Notes: generated from the letters alone by a model not told the origin. A stretch of DNA of 64,000 bases from Amycolatopsis pretoriensis (GCF_900107925.1 NZ_FNUJ01000011.1:62001-126000), one strand, 5' to 3'. Positions 9,810-19,918 are shown, counted from the first letter of the stretch. A program made the numbers and translations.

Positions 9810-10688
9810 ATGAGGATTTCGGGATTCGACGATCCGGACTCCAGCGGCTGGGACGCGCTGCACCGCGGCACCGAGCGCGAGGGTTTCGATTCGCCCAGCA
9901 AGTTCGACATGTCGACGCTGTCGATGATCATGCCCAAGCGCAAGCCGGCGCGACCGCAGCCGGATCCGCAGGGTTACACCGACGAAGACACCCGCGAGTG
10001 GGGTTCCTCGTCGTCTTCCGACGAGTACGACGACGGGTACGAGCCCGGCGAGCCGGAGTGGCAGGACGAAGAGCGCTACGAGCCGGAGCCCCCGCCGCTC
10101 GAGCCGGCGTGGACGCCCCCGCGCGGCGCCCGGCCGCCCGCGCCGCCCCGGCCCCCGGCCCCGCCGGCCCCCCGGCCGCCGGCGCCGAGACCCCCGGTGT
10201 CCAGAACCCCGGCGGCGCCCCCGCCGTCGTGGGCCCCGCCGATCGACCCGCGCACCGGCTGGACGCCCCCGCCGGACCCGGAGACCCGCTGGATCCCGCA
10301 GCCCGAGCCGTGGGAGGAGCCGGCCCGCGTCGCGGCGCCCGTCGCCCCCTCGGGTTCACGCGTGCGCCCGTACACGCGCACGGGCGGGCGCACGAGGTCC
10401 GACCACAACCTGGCCCTGGAGGCCCTGGTCTCGACGTCCGACGACGGCCGCCGCTACCGCGGCGTGCGGTCGGTCGAGCACCGCCGCATCTGCGACCTGT
10501 GCCTGGACACGCGCTCGGTGGCCGAGATCGCGGCGCACCTGAGGCTGCCGCTGGGCGTGGTGAAGGTGCTGGTCGGCGACATGTCCGACATCGGGCTGGT
10601 GCTGATCCACCAGACGGAGCTGATCCTCGGCGACCGCTCGTCCCGCGAGTTCATGGAGCGCGTCCTGGCCGGCCTGCGCGCGCTCTAG
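9810..10688 (+). CDS. DUF742 protein (CvnC, copy 2)
   Basis: Second DUF742 protein, 292 residues. The C-terminal 110 residues (VRPYTRTGGRTRSDHNLALEALV..., EHRRICDLCLDTRSVAEIAAHL, LRLPLGVVKVLVGDMSDIGLVLI) align with copy 1. Residues 45-190 form a proline-rich, low-complexity linker. It starts six bases after the roadblock gene and its stop overlaps the convergent helicase-associated gene by four bases. No second GTPase gene follows. Confidence 0.85.
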   Translation: MRISGFDDPDSSGWDALHRGTEREGFDSPSKFDMSTLSMIMPKRKPARPQPDPQGYTDEDTREWGSSSSSDEYDDGYEPGEPEWQDEERYEPEPPPLEPAWTPPRGARPPAPPRPPAPPAPRPPAPRPPVSRTPAAPPPSWAPPIDPRTGWTPPPDPETRWIPQPEPWEEPARVAAPVAPSGSRVRPYTRTGGRTRSDHNLALEALVSTSDDGRRYRGVRSVEHRRICDLCLDTRSVAEIAAHLRLPLGVVKVLVGDMSDIGLVLIHQTELILGDRSSREFMERVLAGLRAL

Positions 10689-12922
10689 TCCTCGACCAGC
10701 GCCGCGGATGTGATGCGGTGCAGGGAGTACCGCTCGTTGTTGTCGCCTTCGAGGATGCCGCCGCCGACGCGGATCGGCCGGATCACCCGCTGGCTCGCCG
10801 TTCCGCGTGAGTCGACGAAGCCGATCCAGACCTCACGGCGTTCCAGTGTTGCCCGCGACAGCAGCTCCAGCGTCGCCGACGTGTCCGCGCCGCCGCCCAC
10901 CGGGGCCCGCACCGCCGAGCCGCGGCGTCGAGCGGATGCCGCGTCGCCCGCTCGCAGGTTCGAGACGATCCGCGTCGCCTGGTCCGGCGTCAGCACCGCC
11001 TGCTCACCCGGGCTGCGCTTGGGTCCGCGTGCCTTGGCCGGCAGCCGGCGCCCGCCCGGGCGGATGTCGACGACCCGGCCGTCGGGACCCTCGGCCGCCG
11101 GGGCGAACCCCGCCGCGCGCAGGCCGGCCAGGACCTCGTGCAGCGGGTCCGGGCTGACCACGACCGTCGGCGCGATCAGCCGCAGGTCGTGCTCCGCCGC
11201 GACCGGGTTGGCCAGCACCTCCGCCAGCAGCGCCTCGTCGTCGCACCGCAGGAACGACGCCGCCGCGCCGCCACGCAGCCGGCCGTGGCGCCGGGCGACG
11301 TCGTCGACCAGGTAGCTCAGGGACTGCGGGACCGGCGTCGCGGACTTCTTCTTGAACAGCGCGTGCAGCTCGTCAGCCGTGCGCCCGGTGTCCAGCGCCC
11401 GCCGCACGGACGCCTCGGTGATCCGGTAGACCGTCGCGTGCCCGGCCGATTCGACGTCGGCGACGGCGTCCATCTCGGCGGCCAGCTCCGGCTCCAGCGG
11501 CCCCGGCGCGACGACCGTCAGGTCGGCCTGCAGCAGCACGTGGTCCACCGGCGCGGGCAGCGCGTCCAGGATCGCCTCGACGGCGCCCGGCCGGTCGTCG
11601 GCCAGCAGCGCGCGCGTCGCCGTCGTGAGGCCGCCGAGCCCGACGATCCCCAGGGCGGACGCCTCGGCCATCGTCCAGCGGACGGTCTCGTCCCGCAGCC
11701 GCCCGCCGCGCCGCGGGGCCCGCCAGGCCAGCACCGCGACGAGCTCGTCGACGCTCTTCACGCCGGCGCCCTCGGGCAGGTCGGCCAGCGCGGCGAGCAC
11801 CCGCCGCCGCGTGACCGGCGCCAGCGGCCGGCGCAGGTCCTCCGACAGCGGCGCGATCGGCTTGTCCTTGGCGTCGCGCCCGCCGGCCATCCCGGGCAGC
11901 CGCGGCAGCTCCAGCCACGCCTGCGCGAGCGTCATCCAGCGCTGGGCGGTCGGCGACGCGAGCCACGAGTCGGTCAGCGTCGTCGGCACCCACTCGGGCG
12001 CGGTCGACTCGCTGTCCGCGACGAGCCCGGCGCCGACGGCCAGCTCGGCGAGCAGCACCGCCTGCGTCTCGTCGATCTCGAGGTCCTTGGCGAGCTTCTT
12101 CAGCTCGCGCACGCCGAGGCCGCCCGACTTGAGCACCGGCGGCGGCGCCGCGGACCATGAGCGCAGCAGGGATTCTGTGTGGCGCAGGAACTCCATCGCC
12201 TCGCCGGCCGCTGCTTCGTCCAAAGTGGACGTCCGGTGCGGGTGCACGGGCAGTTCGGGTTCGGTGAGCGCGCCCGGCGCGAAGACGCCGCCGCGCACCG
12301 CGACCCCGAGCTCGCGCGGCAGTTCGACGGTCTGGTCGTCACGCCGCAGCAGCAGTCCGCGCGCCAGCAGTTTCTGCACCGGTGTCGCGGCCTTCTCGAG
12401 CGTCAGGTCGAGCCCGGCGTCGCGGGTGCGGCCGATCGGCGGGCCGGCGGCGAGGGCGTTCAGCACGGCGCGTTCGTCGTCGGGCAGGTCCGCGAGCCGG
12501 GCCGCGAGGTCCTCGCCGGCCAGCGACGGCGACGACGCGCCGAGCCCGGCCGGGAACGGCCCGAGCGCCTCCCGGACCGCGGGCGGCACGCGCAGCGCGT
12601 CGTCCGGGCCCCAGGCCAGCGCCCGCGCGCGCAGCCGGGCGAGCGGCGCGGCGATGTCGGCCCCGACGAGGCCGGCGACCTCGGCGACCGGCACCGGGTC
12701 GCGGTCCGCGCCGGCCAGCAGGCACGCTTCGAGCACGGCGATGGTGACCGTGTCGAGGTCTTCGCAGGCGCGCGCGACCGAGCCGGGCGTGCCGGCGCGG
12801 GTGGCCAGCACGGTGCTGTCGGAGGGCGGCGGCGTGGACAGGTCGCGCCGCGTGCGGAGCAGGTCTTCGAGTGCGGTGTCGGACTCCGCGCGCAGCCAGT
12901 CCGCCAGAGAGGTCGCGGGCAT
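10685..12922 (-). CDS. Helicase-associated protein, XPB/Ssl2-like N-terminal domain family
   Basis: A 745-residue actinobacterial protein of the family annotated 'helicase-associated domain-containing', resembling Rv0862c, which sits next to the XPB-type helicase ercc3 in mycobacteria. It has an N-terminal helical part (SLADWLRAESDTALEDLLRTRRDL), a large alanine/leucine-rich middle, an XPB-like stretch near 450-590 (HVLLQADLTVVAPGPLEPELA) and a C-terminal WYL-like beta segment (REVWIGFVDSRGTASQRVIRPIRV). No helicase motifs. Probably a partner of the helicase in DNA repair; this is inferred from context in other genomes. Confidence 0.75.
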   Translation of the reverse strand: MPATSLADWLRAESDTALEDLLRTRRDLSTPPPSDSTVLATRAGTPGSVARACEDLDTVTIAVLEACLLAGADRDPVPVAEVAGLVGADIAAPLARLRARALAWGPDDALRVPPAVREALGPFPAGLGASSPSLAGEDLAARLADLPDDERAVLNALAAGPPIGRTRDAGLDLTLEKAATPVQKLLARGLLLRRDDQTVELPRELGVAVRGGVFAPGALTEPELPVHPHRTSTLDEAAAGEAMEFLRHTESLLRSWSAAPPPVLKSGGLGVRELKKLAKDLEIDETQAVLLAELAVGAGLVADSESTAPEWVPTTLTDSWLASPTAQRWMTLAQAWLELPRLPGMAGGRDAKDKPIAPLSEDLRRPLAPVTRRRVLAALADLPEGAGVKSVDELVAVLAWRAPRRGGRLRDETVRWTMAEASALGIVGLGGLTTATRALLADDRPGAVEAILDALPAPVDHVLLQADLTVVAPGPLEPELAAEMDAVADVESAGHATVYRITEASVRRALDTGRTADELHALFKKKSATPVPQSLSYLVDDVARRHGRLRGGAAASFLRCDDEALLAEVLANPVAAEHDLRLIAPTVVVSPDPLHEVLAGLRAAGFAPAAEGPDGRVVDIRPGGRRLPAKARGPKRSPGEQAVLTPDQATRIVSNLRAGDAASARRRGSAVRAPVGGGADTSATLELLSRATLERREVWIGFVDSRGTASQRVIRPIRVGGGILEGDNNERYSLHRITSAALVED

Positions 12923-12992
12923 AGAAGGCCAGGATACCGGGCGGTTGCGACAGCTCGCTCCGGCTCAGGCAGACTGTGCCCGGAGAGCTTTT

Positions 12993-13035
12993 CGGGGGTC
13001 CGGGTGGCGGAGCCCCCGGCCGGGGCGAAGCCCCG
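12993..13035. repeat. Two adjacent REP-like G/C hairpins
   Basis: CGGGGG/CCCCCG arms at 12993-12998 and 13013-13018 are followed by CGGGGC-GAA-GCCCCG at 13021-13035. They lie in the divergent gap upstream of the small gene at 13075. The pattern looks like a dispersed intergenic palindrome rather than a gene-specific operator. Confidence 0.5.
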
Positions 13036-13074
13036 AGTGTTACAGAGGGACCGAGAACGGCTGTGGAGGACGTT

Positions 13075-13254
13075 GTGGCCAAGGGTGAGAAGAAGAACAA
13101 CGGTGTCGACCCGACCTGGCCGGGCGAAGCCGGCGAGCACCCCGTGACGGAACTCGCGTCCGACCGCCAGGGCTCGCTGTCGCCGTTCGGTGACATCACG
13201 TTCCCGCTCGACTCGGTGCCCTACGTGCACCCCGAGACCGAGATCAACCGCTGA
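13075..13254 (+). CDS. Small conserved actinobacterial protein (Rv0863-like)
   Basis: 59-residue soluble protein starting MAKGEKKNNGVDPTWPG and ending VPYVHPETEINR, with no signal peptide or known domain. GTG at 13075 has GGAGGA four bases upstream; GTG 13063 is an alternative. Position between the helicase-associated gene and the moaC/mog/moaE group matches the small gene Rv0863 of M. tuberculosis. Function unknown. Confidence 0.6.
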   Translation: MAKGEKKNNGVDPTWPGEAGEHPVTELASDRQGSLSPFGDITFPLDSVPYVHPETEINR

Positions 13255-13359
13255 TCGCATAGTTACTGGTCAGTACCGGTACGGGGCCCTGGTGAGGGCG
13301 GTCACGGGAGTAGGTTCGCTCCCGTCCCAGCCCACCTTTCCCATGCGGGGGTAAGTGCC

Positions 13360-14751
<1,392 letters not shown>

Positions 14752-14828
14752 GTCGTCCGTCCGGCGGACACCACGAGCACCGCGATCGCCCTACGCTGAG
14801 CTTTCGGCTCGCGTGGGGGGAGTTCGTG

Positions 14829-16322
14829 ATGCGGAAGAGCTTTTCGGCCGCTGTGGTGGCCATCGCGGTGTCGGTGGTGCCGGGCGTGGCTTCGGCGTCG
14901 AGCGCGCCACAGTGGGGTGCGTGCCCGGCGGACGTCACCGCGCCCGGCCTGGAGTGCACGACGCTCGAGGTCCCGCTGGACTACCGGAAACCGGACGGAC
15001 GGCAGATCGAGGTCGCCGTCTCGCGCCTGAAGAGCGCGAACCCGGCGCAGCGGCGCGGGATCCTGCTGACCAACCCGGGTGGTCCCGGCGGCCCGGGCCT
15101 GGAGCTGCCCGCGCAGCTGAAGCTGCTGGGGTGGCCGCAGAGCGTGCTGGACACCTACGACGTCATCGGGTTCGACCCGCGCGGGGTAGGCCACAGCACG
15201 CCGGTGACGTGCGACCTGGCACTGGCGCAGCAGACGAGCAACGTGCCGCCGTACGCGCTGAACCCGGCCGACGTCACGGCACGCGCCGAGTACGTGAAGG
15301 GCATCGCGCACCAGTGCGGCGCCTCGCGGACGGCGTCGATGCTGCCGTACGTGACGACGGCGAACACGGCCCGCGACATGGACCGCATCCGCGCGGCGCT
15401 GGGCGAGCCGAAGCTGTCGTACTACGGGGTTTCGTACGGTTCGTACCTCGGCGCGGTGTACACGACGCTGTTCCCGCAGCGCAGTGACCGGATCCTGCTC
15501 GACAGCAACGTCGGGCCGGGCGGCCTGGACGTCACCGGCTCGCGGATGTTCGCCCAGGGCTTCGACGACCGCTTCCCGGACTTCGCGGCGTTCGCCGTCG
15601 CGCACCCCGAGTACGCGCTGGGCGCGACTCCGGCGCAGGTGAAGGCGAAGTACTTCGACATCGCGGCGCGGCTGGACGCGCGGCCGAACTCGCAAGGCGT
15701 CGACGGCAAGCTGTTCCGGCAGATCACGTTCGGGATGTTCTACTACGACGCCACCCTGCCGTACCTGGCTTCGGCGTGGCACGCGCTCGACACCGGGCAG
15801 CCGATCACCCAGCCTCCCGGCGGTTCGATCCCGGACGTGGAGAACCTGCTTTCGAGCCAGCTGTACGTGGTGTGCGGCGATTCCGACTGGCCGGAGTCGG
15901 TGTGGACGTACCAGAAGAACGTGGCGATCGACCGGGCGCGGCACCCGATGTTCGGAGCGGCGGCGGCCAACGTCTGGGCGTGCGCGTACTGGCCGTCGGA
16001 GCCGCTGGAGCCGCCGGTGCGGATCGGTGACCGGGGCCCATCGGACGTGCTGATGGTGCAGAACCTGCGTGACCCGGCGACACCGTTGACGGGAGCACTG
16101 AGGCTGCGCAGGGCGCTCGGCGACCGCACGCGGATCGTGACGGCCGACCAGGGCGGCCACGGCACGTACCTGTTCAACGGCAACACGTGCGCGAACAACG
16201 CGGCGACGGCCTTCCTGACCACCGGGGTCCGGCCCGCGCGGGACCTGGCGTGCGCCGCGGAGCCGGCTGACCAGGCGCCGGCGGCAGTGGCGGCGGAGGT
16301 GTTGCCGGTCCGGCTGTTCTGA
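14829..16322 (+). CDS. Secreted alpha/beta hydrolase, TAP (tripeptidyl aminopeptidase)-like
   Basis: Exported serine hydrolase of 497 residues from the TAP family, which includes Streptomyces tripeptidyl aminopeptidases. The signal peptide MRKSFSAAVVAIAVSVVPG ends near ASA. Oxyanion segment NPGGPGGPG and nucleophile elbow GVSYGSYLG are clear; the C-terminal TAP domain carries DP(A)TPLTGAL and GGHGTY, with the likely catalytic Asp and His. Cysteines suggest extracellular disulfides. ATG at 14829 has GGGGGGAG just upstream. Probably releases peptides outside the cell; the substrate is not evident. Confidence 0.85.
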   Translation: MRKSFSAAVVAIAVSVVPGVASASSAPQWGACPADVTAPGLECTTLEVPLDYRKPDGRQIEVAVSRLKSANPAQRRGILLTNPGGPGGPGLELPAQLKLLGWPQSVLDTYDVIGFDPRGVGHSTPVTCDLALAQQTSNVPPYALNPADVTARAEYVKGIAHQCGASRTASMLPYVTTANTARDMDRIRAALGEPKLSYYGVSYGSYLGAVYTTLFPQRSDRILLDSNVGPGGLDVTGSRMFAQGFDDRFPDFAAFAVAHPEYALGATPAQVKAKYFDIAARLDARPNSQGVDGKLFRQITFGMFYYDATLPYLASAWHALDTGQPITQPPGGSIPDVENLLSSQLYVVCGDSDWPESVWTYQKNVAIDRARHPMFGAAAANVWACAYWPSEPLEPPVRIGDRGPSDVLMVQNLRDPATPLTGALRLRRALGDRTRIVTADQGGHGTYLFNGNTCANNAATAFLTTGVRPARDLACAAEPADQAPAAVAAEVLPVRLF

Positions 16323-16581
16323 GCCCGGCGCTCAACGGGAGCGCCGCCCGCCGCTCGGGCTACCGGCTGCCGGGCTCGCCGGCCGCTGCCTGGCCTGCTG
16401 TCGATGGCTGCCCGGCCTGCGGCCGTTGTCGCCGGGCTCGTTTCGGTGCTGCCGGCTGCGGCGCGGCGCGTCGCTCGCCGTCGGCCAGGCAGTCGCCGCC
16501 AAGCTGTCGCCGGTCCATCGGCCGCCGTCGGCCCGGCCCGGCGACCGCTGCCCCGGCGGCCCAGCCACGAGAATCACCCCC

Positions 16582-17193
16582 ATGGACACCACCGAGCTTC
16601 TCCGGCGCGCCACCGACCTGATCCCGGACGACGCCAGAAGCGACGCTGGTCTCACCGCCGCCGACGTCCGCGACTACCTCCGCGAAGACGAATGGGACGT
16701 CGCACTCAGCATTCTCGAGGACTTCGACGGCATCGAATGGCAGACCGTCGAATACTGGGACTTCCTCGCCCAGGCCGCCAAGCGGATGTTCCTCGCCCGC
16801 AGGACCGCCTGGTGCCAGTGGCGAGGATGGGAAACCCGCCACGGCATCATCCGAGCCGACCTCCAGCTGGTCGCCCCCGAAGCAGGCGGCCGTCTCCAAC
16901 CGATTCCGGGCGCAGGGGTTCTGCGGCCGATGTGGGGCTTCGGCGGGCCCGGTGAGTTGCACATCGCGAAGATCTGGGTCGAGTCCGCTCCCGAGATCGA
17001 GCCCGGCGGCCGAGGCTCCGTCCGGCTCGCCCCGCTCACGCCGCCGAACTGGCGCCACCTCACCCCCGGGGACTCGATCACCATGCACGAACGACCGCCG
17101 GTCGCCGGGACCGCGACCATCGTCGAGGTTCGGCATCCCCGGACCGCCGTTGATGACCGTGGTGCCGACACCCGCCGGCGGCTACGGAAGTAG
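16582..17193 (+). CDS. Uncharacterised protein with EF-Tu domain-3-like C-terminus
   Basis: 203-residue cytoplasmic protein of unknown function. The N-terminal 100 residues are predicted helical (MDTTELLRRATDLIPDD, YLREDEWDVALSILEDF). The C-terminus (GRGSVRLAPL..., HLTPGDSITMHERPPVAGTATIVEV) resembles the last beta barrel of EF-Tu, where similar GD and GxGxV segments occur, but there is no GTPase domain. ATG at 16582 is preferred; the frame extends upstream to 16426 through G/C-repetitive sequence that looks non-coding. It lies 9 bases before moaC and might be co-transcribed. Confidence 0.6.
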   Translation: MDTTELLRRATDLIPDDARSDAGLTAADVRDYLREDEWDVALSILEDFDGIEWQTVEYWDFLAQAAKRMFLARRTAWCQWRGWETRHGIIRADLQLVAPEAGGRLQPIPGAGVLRPMWGFGGPGELHIAKIWVESAPEIEPGGRGSVRLAPLTPPNWRHLTPGDSITMHERPPVAGTATIVEVRHPRTAVDDRGADTRRRLRK

Positions 17194-17202
17194 CCTCGCC
17201 AT

Positions 17203-17673
17203 GTGAGTGAACTCAGCCACGTCGACGAGACCGGCGCCGCCCGGATGGTCGACGTCTCCGGCAAGACCGCCTCCGCGCGCACCGCGCTCGCCGCCGGGAC
17301 CGTGCGGACCACCGCCGAGGTGCTTCGGCTGCTCGCCACCGATGGCCTCCCCAAGGGGGATGCCCTCGCCACCGCGCGCATCGCCGGGATCATGGGCGCC
17401 AAGCGCGTCCCCGAGCTGATCCCGCTCTGCCACCAGATCGCGCTGTCCGGGGTCAAGGTCGAGTTCACCCTCGGCGAGGCCGAGGTCGGCATCCGCGCGA
17501 CGGCGAAGACCACCGACGTCACCGGCGTCGAGATGGAAGCGCTGACCGCGGTCGCGGTGGCCGGGCTGACCCTGCACGACATGATCAAGGCCGTCGACCC
17601 GGCGGCGACGCTCGACGACGTCCGCCTGCTCCGCAAGGACGGCGGCAAGACCGGGACCTGGGAGCGGCCGTGA
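17203..17673 (+). CDS. moaC: Cyclic pyranopterin monophosphate synthase MoaC
   Basis: Second step of molybdenum cofactor synthesis: converts 3',8-cyclo-7,8-dihydroGTP made by MoaA to cPMP. The 156-residue protein shows the family hallmarks: MVDVSGK, AGIMGAKRVPELIPLCHQIAL, and GVEMEALTAVAVAGLTLHDMIKAV with the conserved Lys. GTG at 17203. It overlaps the mog-moaE fusion by four bases (GTGA), so the pathway genes are coupled. moaD and moaA are on the other strand 4 kb away. Confidence 0.95.
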   Translation: MSELSHVDETGAARMVDVSGKTASARTALAAGTVRTTAEVLRLLATDGLPKGDALATARIAGIMGAKRVPELIPLCHQIALSGVKVEFTLGEAEVGIRATAKTTDVTGVEMEALTAVAVAGLTLHDMIKAVDPAATLDDVRLLRKDGGKTGTWERP

Positions 17674-18590
17674 AGCGCACCGCACGCGTCATCGTGGCGT
17701 CCAACCGCGCCGCGAAGGGCGTCTACGAGGACAAAACGGGCCCGGTGATCGTCGCCTGGCTGGCCGGACGCGGCTACGACGTGCCGGCGCCGGTCGTCGT
17801 CGAGGACGGCGACCCCGTGGGCGTCGCCCTGCGGGCCGCGCTGGCCGACGACGTCGCCGTCGTGCTCACCACCGGCGGCACCGGCATCTCGCCGACCGAC
17901 CGCACCCCCGACGTCACGCGCGCGGTCCTCGACCACGAGCTGCCGGGCGTCGCGGACGCGATCCGCGCGGCGGGGCTGCCGAAGGTGCCGACGGCGGTGC
18001 TCTCGCGCGGCGTCGCGGGCGTGTCGGGGCGGACGCTGGTCGTGAACCTGCCGGGCTCCAGCGGCGGCGTGAAGGACGGGCTGGGCGTGCTGGACGGCAT
18101 CCTGGACCACGCGGTCGACCAGCTGGCCGGCGGCGACCACCCGCGTCCCGCCGTCGCGGCGGCGCCGGTGCGCGTGGCGCGGGCCCTCGTGACCGAGGAG
18201 ACGCTGTCGGTCGAGGAGCACGCGCGGCTCGTCGAGGACGACGCGGCGGGCGCGGTGGTGACGTTCGCCGGCGTGGTCCGCGACCACGACGGCGGCAAGG
18301 GCGTGCGCGACCTGACGTACGAGGGCCACCCGAGCGCGGGTGACGTGATCGCCGAGGTCGTGGCCGACCTGTCGGCCCGCTGGATCGGCGTCCGGGCGGT
18401 GGCGGTGAGCCACCGCGTCGGTCACCTGGCGATCGGCGACGTGGCGCTGGCGTGCGCGGTGGCGGCCGAGCACCGCGGCCAGGCGTTCTCGGCGTGCTCG
18501 GACCTGGTGGACGAGGTCAAGGCGCGCCTGCCGATCTGGAAGCACCAGCACTTCACCGACGGCTCGGACGAGTGGGTCAACTCGCCGTAA
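17670..18590 (+). CDS. Fused molybdopterin adenylyltransferase (Mog/MoaB) and MPT synthase large subunit (MoaE)
   Basis: A 306-residue two-domain protein. Residues 1-160 are a Mog/MoaB domain with TTGGTGISPTDRTPD and NLPGSSGGVKDGL, which would adenylate molybdopterin. Residues 170-306 are MoaE (VVTFAGVVRDHDGG, SHRVGHLAIGDVAL, PIWKHQHFTDGSDEWV), the large subunit of MPT synthase that receives sulfur from MoaD. In mycobacteria these are separate genes mog and moaE in the same order, so this looks like a gene fusion. MoaD is supplied from 21624-21884. Confidence 0.92.
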   Translation: MKRTARVIVASNRAAKGVYEDKTGPVIVAWLAGRGYDVPAPVVVEDGDPVGVALRAALADDVAVVLTTGGTGISPTDRTPDVTRAVLDHELPGVADAIRAAGLPKVPTAVLSRGVAGVSGRTLVVNLPGSSGGVKDGLGVLDGILDHAVDQLAGGDHPRPAVAAAPVRVARALVTEETLSVEEHARLVEDDAAGAVVTFAGVVRDHDGGKGVRDLTYEGHPSAGDVIAEVVADLSARWIGVRAVAVSHRVGHLAIGDVALACAVAAEHRGQAFSACSDLVDEVKARLPIWKHQHFTDGSDEWVNSP

Positions 18591-19020
18591 CCCGGAAGAC
18601 GGCGACGCGGTCGGCGGCCGCGGCGAACTCGTCCGGGTCGGCCTCGGCGACGAGGCCCAGCTTGACGAACATCGGAACCCCGTGCGGCACTTCGCGCGGG
18701 AAGGCACGCATGACCCGCGCACGGACGTCGTGGTCGCCGACCTCCTCGAGCGTCACGGCTTGTTTCCGCCGACCGTGGGCGAGTACGCCCCGGCCGGCGG
18801 CGCGGACGTTGCGCGCCCAATCGCCCTGCGGAAGGCCGGCGATGACGTACCGCCGGCCGTCGACGGTCAGCGGCGAGACGGGGGTGGGCCGCGGCGCGCC
18901 GGACTTCCGGCCCGGGACGGTCAGGACGTGGATCGTGCCGAGCCGCAGGCCGAGGCGGGTCAGCAGCCGGACGAACCGGTTGGCCGGGCGCAGCCAGCCG
19001 GGCAGGGGTCGAGGTGTCAC
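18577..19020 (-). CDS. Nitroreductase-family deazaflavin (F420)-dependent oxidoreductase
   Basis: 147-residue split beta-barrel protein of the Ddn/DUF385 family, which uses F420H2 or a related flavin to reduce quinones or nitro compounds. Shows GTIHVLTVPGRKSGAPRPTPVS, YVIAGLPQGDWARNVRAAG and REVPHGVPMFVKLG. GTG at 19020 is preferred since AAAGGA is five bases away; GTG 19023 is an alternative. Divergently transcribed from a MarR gene, with two palindromic sites in the shared 51-bp promoter, one overlapping this gene's ribosome-binding region. It overlaps the mog-moaE 3' end by 14 bases. Confidence 0.85.
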   Translation of the reverse strand: MTPRPLPGWLRPANRFVRLLTRLGLRLGTIHVLTVPGRKSGAPRPTPVSPLTVDGRRYVIAGLPQGDWARNVRAAGRGVLAHGRRKQAVTLEEVGDHDVRARVMRAFPREVPHGVPMFVKLGLVAEADPDEFAAAADRVAVFRVTAS

Positions 19021-19027
19021 CACAATC

Positions 19028-19043
19028 CTTTCGATTATCGAAG
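19028..19043. promoter_or_regulatory. MarR operator copy 1
   Basis: CTTTCGATTATCGAAG, with palindromic core TTCGA-TTA-TCGAA, lies next to the ribosome-binding site of the oxidoreductase gene. The same motif recurs 37 bp away over the marR start. The pair in a divergent promoter strongly suggests the MarR protein binds here. Confidence 0.7.
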
Positions 19044-19064
19044 TATTGGTGGTGACGGTAGACT

Positions 19065-19080
19065 CTTTCGAGTGTCGAAG
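19065..19080. promoter_or_regulatory. MarR operator copy 2
   Basis: CTTTCGAGTGTCGAAG, with core TTCGA-GTG-TCGAA, overlaps the GTG start codon of the MarR gene at 19072. Same architecture as 19028-19043; would give autorepression. Confidence 0.7.
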
Positions 19081-19527
19081 CAATCTCTGGTCACGGAGGC
19101 AACGCTGGCAGCGGCGGCCTCGGGCGCGGCGAGCGACGTGGTCGACGAAGCCGCGGCGGCGGCGTTCGGGGTGAACCGGACGGACCTGCGCATCATCGGC
19201 CTGGTCGCGGCGGCGGAGACGCTGACGGCGGGCGAGCTGGCGACGCGGGCCAGGTTGAGCCCGGCGGCGACGACAACGGCGATCCAGCGCTTGACGCACG
19301 CGGGCCACCTGACCCGCCGAACGGCCACGGAGGACCGGCGCCGGGCGGTGGTGGAGCTGACGCAGGCGGCGGCGAGGCTGCTGGAGGAGATCTACGCCCC
19401 GATCGAGCGCGCGGGGCGGGCGATCCTGGAGGACTACTCGGCCGAGCAGCTGGAGCTGGTGGTGGAGGTGCTGCGGCGGGGTGCGGAGATGCAGCTGGGA
19501 GAGGCGGAGCGGATCCGCGGGCTCTGA
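19072..19527 (+). CDS. MarR-family transcriptional regulator
   Basis: 151-residue winged-helix regulator. The helix-turn-helix and wing are LTAGELATRARLSPAATTTAIQRL and HLTRRTATEDRRRAVVELT; the terminal helices give the dimer interface. GTG at 19072 lies within a palindromic operator, so transcript and translation start are probably close together. Divergent from an F420-type oxidoreductase, the classic layout for a MarR sensor of redox-active or toxic compounds and its target enzyme. Ligand unknown. Confidence 0.88.
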   Translation: MSKQSLVTEATLAAAASGAASDVVDEAAAAAFGVNRTDLRIIGLVAAAETLTAGELATRARLSPAATTTAIQRLTHAGHLTRRTATEDRRRAVVELTQAAARLLEEIYAPIERAGRAILEDYSAEQLELVVEVLRRGAEMQLGEAERIRGL

Positions 19528-19831
19528 GGCGCTGCCGGCACGGCGACACAAACCGGGCATCCGAGGGCGAGACGGGCGCTGAGAGCCACTCAGGCGGGCG
19601 TTGAGCCGCCGGTTGGCATGGCGGAGGCTAGGTGCGGCGCTGAGGCCGCAGCACGCTCGCTTGCGCGGCGATTGGCGCGGTGGCTCGCGCAGTCGGCCGG
19701 CGATCGCCCGCTCGCGCCGGGTTGAGCCGGGTGCCGGCTCGCACTGAGGCGGGCGGCGGGGCCGCAACCCGTTCGCCGGATCAGGCGTGACCGGTCACCT
19801 CGACCGCACTCATCCGCACCCGGGAAACGCG
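19528..19831. other. Intergenic stretch without gene
   Basis: Between the MarR stop and the rpf terminator. G/C-rich with weak, degenerate repeats such as CACTCAGGCGGGC and CACTGAGGCGGGC and several CTGAG/TTGAG units. No gene or RNA recognised. Confidence 0.5.
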
Positions 19832-19872
19832 CAAGCCCTCCACCGCCCGGGGGATCGGCGGTGGAGGGCTTG
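19832..19872 (-). terminator. Terminator of rpf
   Basis: CAAGCCCTCCACCGCC and its exact complement GGCGGTGGAGGGCTTG form a perfect 16-bp stem with a 9-base loop, 47 bases after the rpf stop. Confidence 0.8.
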
Positions 19873-19918
19873 ACGGTCACGGCTCGAGGCCGGACTCACG
19901 CATCGCTGCGCGCGATCG

